DNA from: Dermabacter sp. p3-SID358
GTDB taxonomy: Bacteria > Actinomycetota > Actinomycetes > Actinomycetales > Dermabacteraceae
NCBI RefSeq assembly: GCF_025147465.1
Contig: NZ_JALXOZ010000016.1
Location: 1-58,830 of the forward strand
DNA length: 58,830 nt
Direction: 5' to 3'
Shown here: positions 34,629 to 41,871 of the stretch, in pieces
Layout: each line of letters begins with the position of its first letter
Numbering within the stretch: position 1 is the stretch's first letter
The notes under the pieces: generated by a model
Seen by the model: only the letters and a program-made list of their open reading frames with translations
The model's database searches: none
Told to the model about the DNA's origin: nothing
Program-made: the position numbers and the translations under genes

Positions 34629-35372
34629 ATGAGCAGCCCTAATAGTGCCCCCGAGACCTCACCCTACGTCGCTTCCGAAGAGTCGCACGACCGCGCCGAA
34701 CACTCCGCTCGCCTCAACCAGCTGAGGGCCGGCGTGCTCGGCGCGAACGACGGCATCGTGTCCGTCGCCGGCATGGTCGTTGGCGTCGCCGCCGCGACCC
34801 CCACGTTCGCCGCGCTCGCAATCGCTGGCGCAGCCGCGCTCAGCGCGGGCGCCCTTTCGATGGCCATGGGCGAGTACGTGTCCGTCTCGACCCAGCGCGA
34901 CACCGAGCGCTCGATGCTCGCGCGCGAGCGTGAGCGCCTCGCGGACGATCCCGAGGGCGAACTCGAAGCGCTCACCGCGTCCCTCGAAGAAACCGGTATT
35001 CCCGGGGATCTTGCTCGCCAGGCTGCCGAGCGCATGAGCGCGCACGACGCGCTCGACGCTCACGTGCGCGTTCGGTATGGCATTGAAGAAGAGGCAATTG
35101 CGTCGCCGCTCGGGGCCGCGTTTGCCTCGCTCATCGCGTTCACTCTCGGCGGTCTCCTCCCGGTCATCGCCGTGCTCGCGACGCCCGTGGCCTTCAAAGT
35201 CCCCGCCGTCGTATTCGCGGTTGTCATCGCGCTCGCCCTCACGGGTTACATTTCGGCGCGTCTTGGACAGGCGAAGGCAGGGCGGGCGACGATCCGCACC
35301 ATCCTCGGCGGCACGGCCGCGATGGCAGTCTCGTACGGTATCGGCACTCTGCTCGGCGTGAGTGTGATTTAG
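34629..35372 (+). CDS. VIT1/CCC1 family Fe2+/Mn2+ transporter
   Basis: 247-residue membrane protein with the VIT/CCC1 (DUF125) pattern: the first helix LRAGVLGANDGIVSVAGMVVGV, then the GALSMAMGEYVSVSTQRDTERSML motif with metal-coordinating Glu/Met residues, a cytoplasmic helical segment rich in Glu, and three further TM helices at the C-terminus. Five TM helices in all. It exports or sequesters iron or manganese. Own leaderless-type promoter. Its stop overlaps the convergent gluQ stop (TTAG). Confidence 0.92.
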   Translation: MSSPNSAPETSPYVASEESHDRAEHSARLNQLRAGVLGANDGIVSVAGMVVGVAAATPTFAALAIAGAAALSAGALSMAMGEYVSVSTQRDTERSMLARERERLADDPEGELEALTASLEETGIPGDLARQAAERMSAHDALDAHVRVRYGIEEEAIASPLGAAFASLIAFTLGGLLPVIAVLATPVAFKVPAVVFAVVIALALTGYISARLGQAKAGRATIRTILGGTAAMAVSYGIGTLLGVSVI

Positions 35373-36349
35373 GCGCCTGGCGTATAGACCCACGGCTCGC
35401 GCGGAAGGTCCTCCGGGTCGAATGCCTCGAGGATGTCGCGCGCGCTGCGGCATCCGGATAGCCCCAGGGATGTGCCGATGGTTTCGGCGACGTCCCCGGG
35501 GCTTTCGCCTTTGTCGAGGCGATCGCGGAGCGTCACGGCGCCGTCGCGCTTCGCGAGGCGCGCCCCTTCGGCATTGAGGGCGAGCGGCACGTGAATGTAG
35601 GAGAGGTGCGTGGAAGGGCGCTCTCGCAGGTTTTCGGGGTGCGGGAAGAGCCACGGCGCGGCCTGCGCGAGCAGGTCCGTGAGGTACGCCTGGCGGGGGC
35701 TTGAACTCAGAAGGTCGTCGCCGCGAACGACCTGATCGACCCCGGTCTCGATATCATCCACGACCGCGACAAGGTTGTAGGCACACATGCCATCGCCGCG
35801 CACGAGCACGAAATCATCGACATCCCCCACGGTGCGGCCCGCGTACAGGTCGGTGACCTCGTAAGAGTGCGTGCTTGCGCGGAGCCTGAGCGACGGCTCA
35901 CGGCTCAGCTCGCGCATCTTTTCTCGACCGGCCTCCCGCTCGGCCTCGGTGAGGTCGCGGCACGTTCCGGGGTACGCGCCCGGCGGGGCGTGCGGGGCCG
36001 ACGGCGCCTCGTGAATCTCGCGGCGGGTGCAATAGCACTCGTAGACGAGCCCGCGTTCATCGAGGGCTGCCACGACCCGTCGATACAGGTCAAGTCGCTT
36101 CGACTGCCAGGCGACAGGGCCGTCCCAGTCGAGGCCGAGCGCTTCCATATCCTCAAGTTGCCGCTCGGCGCTGCCTTTCTTCACGCGATTGAGATCCTCC
36201 ATGCGCATGAGGAAGTCACGGCCGGTGCGGCGCGCGAACACCCACGCGAGGATCGCCGTGCGGAGGTTGCCGAGGTGCAGGTCGCCGCTCGGCGAGGGCG
36301 CGTAGCGGCCCGCGAAGCCGAAGGGGGAGTGGAGGTCAGGAGAGGTCAT
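35369..36349 (-). CDS. gluQ: Glutamyl-Q tRNA(Asp) synthetase
   Basis: 326-residue GluRS paralogue lacking the anticodon-binding domain. It attaches glutamate to queuosine in tRNA(Asp). Motifs: YAPSPSGDLHLGN (HIGH-type HLGN at 25-28), a zinc site with Cys105, Cys107, Tyr126 and Cys130, and ARLAKRDGAVTL (KMSKS-type). The start at 36349 aligns with family members; the 47 codons before it run inside the upstream acetyltransferase gene. It overlaps that gene by 14 nt without a strong ribosome site, so coupled translation is likely. Confidence 0.93.
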   Translation of the reverse strand: MTSPDLHSPFGFAGRYAPSPSGDLHLGNLRTAILAWVFARRTGRDFLMRMEDLNRVKKGSAERQLEDMEALGLDWDGPVAWQSKRLDLYRRVVAALDERGLVYECYCTRREIHEAPSAPHAPPGAYPGTCRDLTEAEREAGREKMRELSREPSLRLRASTHSYEVTDLYAGRTVGDVDDFVLVRGDGMCAYNLVAVVDDIETGVDQVVRGDDLLSSSPRQAYLTDLLAQAAPWLFPHPENLRERPSTHLSYIHVPLALNAEGARLAKRDGAVTLRDRLDKGESPGDVAETIGTSLGLSGCRSARDILEAFDPEDLPREPWVYTPGA

Positions 36350-36908
36350 GAAGATCGAGGAGATAGACGACGTGCGCGCCCGATTCCGTCGGGTCGCTTT
36401 CGGTGGAGAGGGTAAAGCCGAGGCGTTCGGCGAGGCGGCGCGCGGGGAGATTTTGATCAGCGGTGATAAAGGCGGCTTCGCGCGGGGCATTGTCGAGGGA
36501 GGCGACCGCTCGGAGGCTCTGATCGAGAGCTGACGTGGCCGTGCCCGTGCCCCACGCCTCGGGCGTGAGCCTTATGTACGTGTTTGCGACCCAGCGATCG
36601 CCGAGTGGCATCGCCGAGAGTCCTGCGACGCCGAGAAATGCCCCCGTCGCTTTCTCGCGGATCGCGCTGTACCCGTACCCGTCGCGTTCATGCGAGCGCA
36701 TCCATATTCCAAGGACGCGCTGCATCTGGTCAACGGTTTCGAGTGGGCCGATCGTGTCGAGTTCGAACACGCGGGGATCCGAGTGGAGGAGCCAAAGCTC
36801 AGGCAAATCGGTGGCGCACAGTGGGGCCAGGGTATGCGAGAGAGCCCCGCTCCCACTGTGCGCGTGGGAAACGGGGCTCTTACTGCTGTGAAGCGAAGTG
36901 TCACTCAC
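36336..36908 (-). CDS. GNAT family N-acetyltransferase
   Basis: RimJ/RimL-type GNAT fold: LAPLCATDLPELWLLHSDPRVFE (first strand and helix), GAFLGVAGLSAMPLG, the acetyl-CoA loop region RLTPEAWGTGTATSALDQ, and ADQNLPARRLAERLGF (C-terminal helix and strand). Likely acetylates an amine of a small molecule or peptide; substrate unknown. The start is uncertain. The GTG at 36908 overlaps the upstream gene's stop, but codons for the first 20 or so residues coincide with a strong hairpin and look non-homologous. Real translation may begin later. Co-directional with gluQ. Confidence 0.8.
   Translation of the reverse strand: MSDTSLHSSKSPVSHAHSGSGALSHTLAPLCATDLPELWLLHSDPRVFELDTIGPLETVDQMQRVLGIWMRSHERDGYGYSAIREKATGAFLGVAGLSAMPLGDRWVANTYIRLTPEAWGTGTATSALDQSLRAVASLDNAPREAAFITADQNLPARRLAERLGFTLSTESDPTESGAHVVYLLDLHDLS
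36841..36880 (-). terminator. Hairpin after the membrane-anchored protein gene
   Basis: Outer stem AGAGCCCCG / CGGGGCTCT and inner stem TCCCAC / GTGGGA around a 7-nt loop, 20 nt after the stop of the minus-strand gene at 36901-37635. It coincides with the apparent first codons of the acetyltransferase. Confidence 0.65.
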
Positions 36909-37635
36909 CCTTGTGGGTGTTTTCCTTCTCGCCATCGGAGAGGGACTCGGTAACGTCGCCTGCCTCGGCCGCGGCAACCGAATCGGAAACCTCGGTCGAA
37001 TCCTCTTCGCTCACGCCCGCGGCGGGGTAGTGCGAGCGGGCGAAATCTGCCGGCGGCGCCCACGGGTCTTCGACCGGGCGGGTCTTCTGCCATGCGAGGT
37101 AGCCGGCTGCGCCAGCAACCGCGGTGATGCCGAGCACGACGAGAACGGTGCCGACCTTCGACTTCTTCTTGTCGGCAACGGGGCTCGTGGTTGCGGCTGT
37201 GCGGATCTCGGGAGCGCCCTTTTCCCATTCAGCGCGAGCGGCATCCACGGCGGCAGCTACGGCTGCACCGAGAGTCGTGTTCGCGGCATCCGCGGTGCGG
37301 CGGGCGCGGGGGAGGTAGTCAGCCTCGAAGTCGCTGCGGAACTTGCGGGCGCGCGGGCCGACATTGCGATCAAACTCGTCAGAAAGACGGCTCGAGAGGC
37401 TGTTCACGCGCGCCTGGCCGCGGTCGAGGCCCTTGCGAACGCGCTTCTCAACCTCGGGTGCGAAGTCGCCGTAGAACTTCTCGGCGCGCTTGCGTGCTTC
37501 CGCCGTTGCTTCGCTGAAGAGCGGGCCGGCGTTGTCAAGCGCCTTGTACCACGTGCTCTGTGCGCGCTTGGCCTGCTTCTTGGCCTGCTTTTTCGCGGCC
37601 TTCTTGGCCTCGCGCTTGGAATTAGTGAAAGCCAT
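36901..37635 (-). CDS. Hypothetical membrane-anchored basic/helical protein
   Basis: 244-residue protein of unknown function. Very basic N-terminus (KREAKKAAKKQAKKQAKRA, residues 7-25), a long helical stretch, one transmembrane segment at about 161-182 (VGTVLVVLGITAVAGAAGYL), then a PVEDPWAPP sequence and an acidic tail rich in Glu/Ser. Probably inner-membrane anchored with both extensions soluble. ATG with AAAGGGTC upstream was chosen; 27 codons before it look untranslated. Monocistronic by the look of the hairpin 20 nt after its stop. Confidence 0.82.
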   Translation of the reverse strand: MAFTNSKREAKKAAKKQAKKQAKRAQSTWYKALDNAGPLFSEATAEARKRAEKFYGDFAPEVEKRVRKGLDRGQARVNSLSSRLSDEFDRNVGPRARKFRSDFEADYLPRARRTADAANTTLGAAVAAAVDAARAEWEKGAPEIRTAATTSPVADKKKSKVGTVLVVLGITAVAGAAGYLAWQKTRPVEDPWAPPADFARSHYPAAGVSEEDSTEVSDSVAAAEAGDVTESLSDGEKENTHKGE

Positions 37636-37810
37636 CGCTGACCCTTTCGTTTGTGCGCCGGATCTCCCCGGCGGTGGTCTGGAAGTGCGGGTGATCGCCA
37701 CGCCGCGATGCCTCAAGCCTACTAGCGGCGCATCGCGAAATCACAGTTTCTATGCAGAATGACCGAGTGCCGTCCAGCCGCATTCAGCGAGGGTGTGGGA
37801 GGATCGAGGC

Positions 37811-38347
37811 ATGTTTGCAACGCTTCATACGAATCACGGCGATATTCGCCTCGAACTGTTCGAAAACCACGCCCCCAAGACCGTCGCGAACTTCGTTGAG
37901 CTCGCGAAGGGCGAGCGCGAGTTCACGAACCCAGTGACGGGCGACAAGGAAAAGCGCCCCTACTACGACGGCGTGATTTTCCACCGCATCATCGATGGTT
38001 TCATGATCCAGGGCGGCGACCCGACCGGCACAGGCACGGGCGGCCCCGGCTACAACTTCGATGATGAAATCTCGGAGAAGAACTTCAACGAGCCCTACGT
38101 TCTCGCCATGGCGAATGCCGGCAAGCGCATGAACGCCATTACGGGTCGCCCCTCGGGCACCAACGGCTCGCAGTTCTTCATCACCGTTGCCCCCACCCAG
38201 TACCTGCACGGCAAACACACCGTGTTCGGTGAGGTTGCGGACGACGAGTCGAAGAAGGTCGTTGACGAAATCGCCAAGGTTGACACCGACATGCGTGACC
38301 GTCCTCTCGAGGATGTCGTCATCAACTCGGTGAGCATCGAAGACTAA
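37811..38347 (+). CDS. Cyclophilin-type peptidyl-prolyl cis-trans isomerase
   Basis: 178-residue cytosolic cyclophilin. Active-site signature FHRIIDGFMIQGGDPTGTG with Phe57, His58 and Arg59, and the substrate-pocket SGTNGSQFFIT stretch. It catalyses proline isomerisation during protein folding. No signal peptide. The ATG has GGGAGG/GAGG within 5-12 nt upstream; six in-frame codons before it are not family-like. A rhomboid protease gene starts 21 nt later on the same strand, probably in the same transcript. Confidence 0.93.
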   Translation: MFATLHTNHGDIRLELFENHAPKTVANFVELAKGEREFTNPVTGDKEKRPYYDGVIFHRIIDGFMIQGGDPTGTGTGGPGYNFDDEISEKNFNEPYVLAMANAGKRMNAITGRPSGTNGSQFFITVAPTQYLHGKHTVFGEVADDESKKVVDEIAKVDTDMRDRPLEDVVINSVSIED

Positions 38348-38368
38348 GGCGCAGGGCTCCCTACGTCG

Positions 38369-39310
38369 ATGACACAAAGCTACGGAAAAGGAGCCGACCC
38401 GAGTCCGAGCCCGCGCGAGCCGGAAAATACGCCCGCCGTGTGCCCGCGACATCCGGGTCGGCCCTCTCTTATTCGCTGTCAGCGCTGCGACCGCCCCGCG
38501 TGCGTCGAATGCCAGCGCCGGGCCGCCGTTGGGATCCAGTGCGTCGATTGCGTGAGCGAGGCCGAACGCAGCCAGCGTCAGAGTGCCCCGCGCACAGTCA
38601 TGGGCGCCGAGTCCGTGCGGAGCGCTCCCATCGTGACATACACGATCATGGGGATCTGCGTCGCGATATTCGCGCTCCAGATGCTCGGTTTGGATCACAC
38701 GCTTTCCGAGTGGCTCATGTTCGCACCTTTCCGCTCGCTCGCGATGCCGTGGACTTTCCTCACGAGCGGTTTCCTCCACGGGGGTATCGCGCACGTGGGC
38801 CTCAACCTCTACGCCCTGTGGGCCGTGGGGCAGGTCCTCGAGCGTTCACTCGGCCACTGGCGATACCTCGCGGTGTTCCTCGTGAGCGTGTTTGGCGGGC
38901 ACACCGCCGTACTGCTTCTGGCGAGCATCGGTACGGAGGCGTGGTTCACGGGCACGGTGGGAGCCTCGGGCGGCCTTTTCGGCATGTTCGGTGCGCTGCT
39001 CATTCTCCAGCGTCGGCTCGGATCCGAGAGCGCGCAGGTGCTCATCCTCATCGTGCTCAACTTCGCAATCGGCTTCCTCTACCCGGGTATCTCGTGGCAG
39101 GGCCATCTCGGTGGTCTCATTGCGGGTGCGGCAACCGTCGGACTTTTCTTCGCCACGCGCCCCACCGCCGAGCCCGGAGTGGATCGTGTTGCGCTCGCCA
39201 AGAAGTCGGCGATGCGCCACGGTGCCGTTGTCGCCGGTCTCACGGTGCTCATGCTGGCCGCGTGTGCGGTCAAGTGGTGGTTCGCGGCGACCACGGTCTA
39301 CCTCGCCTGA
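38369..39310 (+). CDS. Rhomboid intramembrane serine protease with N-terminal zinc finger
   Basis: 313-residue membrane protease. Residues 25-61 form a B-box-like zinc-binding module (Cys25, His28, Cys37, Cys40, Cys45, Cys48, Cys58, Cys61). Six to seven TM helices follow from about 88. Catalytic dyad: Ser200 in TVGASGGLFG and His246 in WQGHLGG; the oxyanion-side HxxxN-type motif is HGGIAHVGLNLYAL. It cleaves TM substrates within the bilayer; substrates unknown. The start ATG lacks a strong ribosome site, so expression is likely coupled to the cyclophilin gene. A hairpin follows. Confidence 0.92.
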   Translation: MTQSYGKGADPSPSPREPENTPAVCPRHPGRPSLIRCQRCDRPACVECQRRAAVGIQCVDCVSEAERSQRQSAPRTVMGAESVRSAPIVTYTIMGICVAIFALQMLGLDHTLSEWLMFAPFRSLAMPWTFLTSGFLHGGIAHVGLNLYALWAVGQVLERSLGHWRYLAVFLVSVFGGHTAVLLLASIGTEAWFTGTVGASGGLFGMFGALLILQRRLGSESAQVLILIVLNFAIGFLYPGISWQGHLGGLIAGAATVGLFFATRPTAEPGVDRVALAKKSAMRHGAVVAGLTVLMLAACAVKWWFAATTVYLA

Positions 39311-39395
39311 GCCCACCCTCGACAGAGTTATCCACAATGCTGTCCACGTTTGGGGAGAACTACATTCGTGTCATTCACGCGTGAACAGCACCGAT

Positions 39396-39417
39396 GCCCC
39401 GCCCAATCGGGCGGGGC
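39396..39417. terminator. Bidirectional hairpin between rhomboid and SRPBCC genes
   Basis: Perfect 9-bp stem GCCCCGCCC / GGGCGGGGC with AATC loop, located between two convergent genes (86 nt after one stop, 28 nt after the other). Lacks a clear T-run on either strand. Confidence 0.6.
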
Positions 39418-39444
39418 GTTCGCGTATGCGGTTGGGGTGAAGCT

Positions 39445-39882
39445 TTAACGGGCGCGGTGCGCTTCCTGCTCGCGGGCAACCTCAGCCTCGGCTGCGGCCA
39501 CACGCTCGCTCCATGCCTCGCGGAGAGATTCGAGTGCTTCGAGCGACGGTGCGTGCTCAATATCGAGCTCGAGAACGGTCGCGCCCTCATCCTCCATGAG
39601 GGTTGCCTGCACGATGATGCGGGCATCCACGAGCGGGCTGTCGTACTCAACGCGGATACGGTGACCGAGCGCCGAGCCGAGCACCTTGCCGATGATCTGG
39701 CGGTTCTTACCGGGGTTCTTGACGAGTGGCCCACCCACCATGAGCGGGATCGACGTAAGGCCGAGCCACGCGGGCAGCCACTGCTGGGTCATGCGGTCCC
39801 ACGCGTCTTCTTGCGTGAGCGCGAAATAGCCGCGTGCGCGGAACGTGAAGTCGGTGCGTGAAAGGGTGCGTGCGTCACTCAT
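39445..39882 (-). CDS. SRPBCC / AHSA1-like protein
   Basis: 145-residue protein. The beta-rich core (TDFTFRARGYFALT, HRIRVEYDSPLV, IIVQATLMEDEGATVLELD) with a long C-terminal helix (LESLREAWSERVAAAEAEV) fits the START/SRPBCC helix-grip fold of AHSA1-type proteins, which bind small hydrophobic ligands or act as chaperone cofactors. The role here is unknown. Start ATG at 39882 with GGAGGC upstream; the longer open frame extends 108 codons further but reads as non-coding. The tail is Glu/Ala/Arg-rich. Confidence 0.75.
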   Translation of the reverse strand: MSDARTLSRTDFTFRARGYFALTQEDAWDRMTQQWLPAWLGLTSIPLMVGGPLVKNPGKNRQIIGKVLGSALGHRIRVEYDSPLVDARIIVQATLMEDEGATVLELDIEHAPSLEALESLREAWSERVAAAEAEVAREQEAHRAR

Positions 39883-39997
39883 GCCTCCAAAATAGGAAGG
39901 CCCACGCCCCCATGGAAGAGGGCGCGGGCAGGTTCCGCACAGTGTTCGGGAACTTGTTACCTTCCGCTCAACGGAAGGAAACTTCACCTCCGACGGT

Positions 39998-40837
39998 TCA
40001 CTTGAAATCCGCCGTGGCGGGGTCCGGACCGCCGCGGCCATCCGCACGCGAAAGGGCGTTGATCTTTTCGATCTCCTCGCCGCTGAGCGTGAGACCGAGC
40101 GACTCCCAGTTCTCAGCGATACGCGAGGGCGTGACCGACTTCGGGATCGCAATCGTGCCGAGTTGGCGGTGCCACGCGAGGATGACCTGGGCGATGCTTG
40201 CGTCATGGGCCTTCGCGATGGCGTCGAGGGTCGGATCGCTCAGAACGTCGCCGCCCTGGCCGAGCGGGCCCCATGCCTCTGTTGCGACGCCGTACTTCGT
40301 GTTCACCACACGCAGCTCGGCTTGGTTGAAGTAGGGATGCAGCTCGATCTGGTTGAGAACCGGGGTGACTCCGCTCTTCTCGATGAGATCCTCGAGGTTT
40401 TCCGCGGGGAAGTTCGAGACACCGATCGACGTGATGCGGCCCTGCTTCTGGAGCTCGATGAACGCCTTCCACGTGTCGTTGTAGAGGCCGAAGCTCGGGC
40501 ATGCCCAGTGGATGAGGTAGAGGTCAACAACGTCGAGGCCGAGCTTGCCCATCGACTCGTCGAACGCGCGCATGGTCTCGTCGTAGCCCTGGTTCGCGTT
40601 CCACAGTTTGGTGGTGATGAAGAGGTCCTTTGGGTCGACGCCCGCGGCATCGATGCCCTGGCGCACTCCCTCTTCGTTGCCGTACACGGCGGCGGTGTCG
40701 ATGTGGCGGTAGCCGGTCTCAATCGCGGCCTTGACGGCGGCGGCGGTCTCGTCGTTCGGCACCTTGAACACGCCGAAGCCGAGCTGCGGGATCCGCTTCC
40801 CGTCGTTCAGGGTTGTGAGTGGACTCTCGAAGGCCAT
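39998..40837 (-). CDS. Aldo/keto reductase (first of tandem pair)
   Basis: 279-residue AKR, 2,5-diketogluconate-reductase-like. NADPH-dependent reduction of aldehydes or ketones in the cytoplasm. Motifs: IPQLGFGVFKV at the N-terminus, GYRHIDTAAVYGNE (catalytic Asp and Tyr), FITTKLW (Lys), VDLYLIHWACP (His), GVSNFPAENLEDL, and the cofactor-binding IPKSVTPSRIAENW. ATG with AAGGAG upstream. Lies 59 nt downstream of a second AKR on the same strand, clearly a tandem duplicate. Its C-terminus carries a short GGPDPATADFK tail. Confidence 0.93.
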   Translation of the reverse strand: MAFESPLTTLNDGKRIPQLGFGVFKVPNDETAAAVKAAIETGYRHIDTAAVYGNEEGVRQGIDAAGVDPKDLFITTKLWNANQGYDETMRAFDESMGKLGLDVVDLYLIHWACPSFGLYNDTWKAFIELQKQGRITSIGVSNFPAENLEDLIEKSGVTPVLNQIELHPYFNQAELRVVNTKYGVATEAWGPLGQGGDVLSDPTLDAIAKAHDASIAQVILAWHRQLGTIAIPKSVTPSRIAENWESLGLTLSGEEIEKINALSRADGRGGPDPATADFK

Positions 40838-40896
40838 GGTTTTCTCCTTACGGTTGGCGGTCACACAATTTTTGGTCTGCTTGCTGCGCGGGGCGC

Positions 40897-41772
40897 TTAG
40901 CCCTTGTATCCCGGGCCTCGCACCATCGTTTCCGGATCGAAGCCGGTGCGCCCTGCCTCGCCGCGATCGAGGGTCGCGATGGCTTCCACATCCTCGGTCG
41001 TGAGGTGGATGTTCAGGGCAGCGAAGTTTTCGCGGATGCGGCTCGGCGTGACGGATTTCGGGATCGCGATCGTGCCGAGGGCAAGGTGCCACGCGAGCAC
41101 CACTTGCGCCGGGGTCGCCTCGCGTCGTTCGGCGATCTCACGGATGATCGGCTCCTCGAAAAGCCCCTTGCCGCGGTGGAGCGGCGCCCACGCCTGGCTG
41201 AGCACGCCGCGCTCGCGGTTCGCCTCGCGAAGCTCCGATTGCGCGAAGTAGGGGTTGAGCTCGATCTGGTTGAGAACGGGGCTCACGCCGGTCGCGGCCG
41301 TGAGCTCGTCGATGCGCTTCTCGGGGAAATTGGCGACGCCGATCGAGGTCGCGAGACCCTCCTCGCGGAGCCTCATGAGTTCCTCCCAGGTTTCGACCGT
41401 GAGTCCGTTCATGGGCATGGGCCAATGGATGAGGTAGAGGTCCACGTAGTCGAGGCCGAGCCGCTCGAGGCTCTCTTCGAAAGCTCGGCGCGTTTTTTCG
41501 CGCCCGTGGTCGTCGTTCCACACCTTCGTCGTGACGAACACATCGGAGCGATCGAGGCCCGAGCGGCGCACGGCGCGCCCCACCCCCTCTTCGTTGTCGT
41601 AGAGCTTCGCGGTGTCGATGTGGCGGTAGCCGGCCTCGAAAGCGCACTCGATTGCGGCTTCGACCTCGTCGTTCGGAGTTTTGTACACCCCGAAGCCGAG
41701 TTGGGGGATCTCCTTGCCGTCGTTCAGCTTGAGCAGGGGGCTTGCAGTGGCGAAATCGCGCGTGGGCGTCAT
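40897..41772 (-). CDS. Aldo/keto reductase (second of tandem pair, promoter-proximal)
   Basis: 291-residue AKR paralogue of the downstream gene. GYRHIDTAKLYDNE (catalytic Asp, Tyr), FVTTKVW (Lys), VDLYLIHWPMP (His), GVANFPEKRIDEL and IPKSVTPSRIRENF are all present, so it should be active. Substrate not inferable; the family includes methylglyoxal and diketogluconate reductases. The ATG at 41772 has GAAGGA 5 nt upstream, which is why the frame's earlier ATG nine codons back was not used. Divergent from the LssY_C gene, with a small palindrome between them. Confidence 0.92.
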   Translation of the reverse strand: MTPTRDFATASPLLKLNDGKEIPQLGFGVYKTPNDEVEAAIECAFEAGYRHIDTAKLYDNEEGVGRAVRRSGLDRSDVFVTTKVWNDDHGREKTRRAFEESLERLGLDYVDLYLIHWPMPMNGLTVETWEELMRLREEGLATSIGVANFPEKRIDELTAATGVSPVLNQIELNPYFAQSELREANRERGVLSQAWAPLHRGKGLFEEPIIREIAERREATPAQVVLAWHLALGTIAIPKSVTPSRIRENFAALNIHLTTEDVEAIATLDRGEAGRTGFDPETMVRGPGYKG

Positions 41773-41830
41773 CGAATCCTTCTTCCTCAAAGCTTCCACC
41801 AGCCTATAAACCTCAAGCGGGCCCTCCCTG

Positions 41831-41843
41831 AATCACCGTGATT
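41831..41843. promoter_or_regulatory. 13-bp palindrome in AKR/LssY_C divergent promoter
   Basis: AATCAC-C-GTGATT, perfect arms of six around one base, located where the -35 of the LssY_C promoter should be (17 bp before its -10). Operator candidate for a small dimeric regulator. Confidence 0.4.
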
Positions 41844-41858
41844 GTGCGGCGGCGCCCG

Positions 41859-41864
41859 TACAAT
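41859..41864 (+). promoter_or_regulatory. -10 box (TACAAT) for leaderless LssY_C gene
   Basis: TACAAT ends 7 bp before the ATG at 41872. No ribosome site is visible before any candidate start. Confidence 0.5.
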
Positions 41865-41871
41865 GAGCGGC

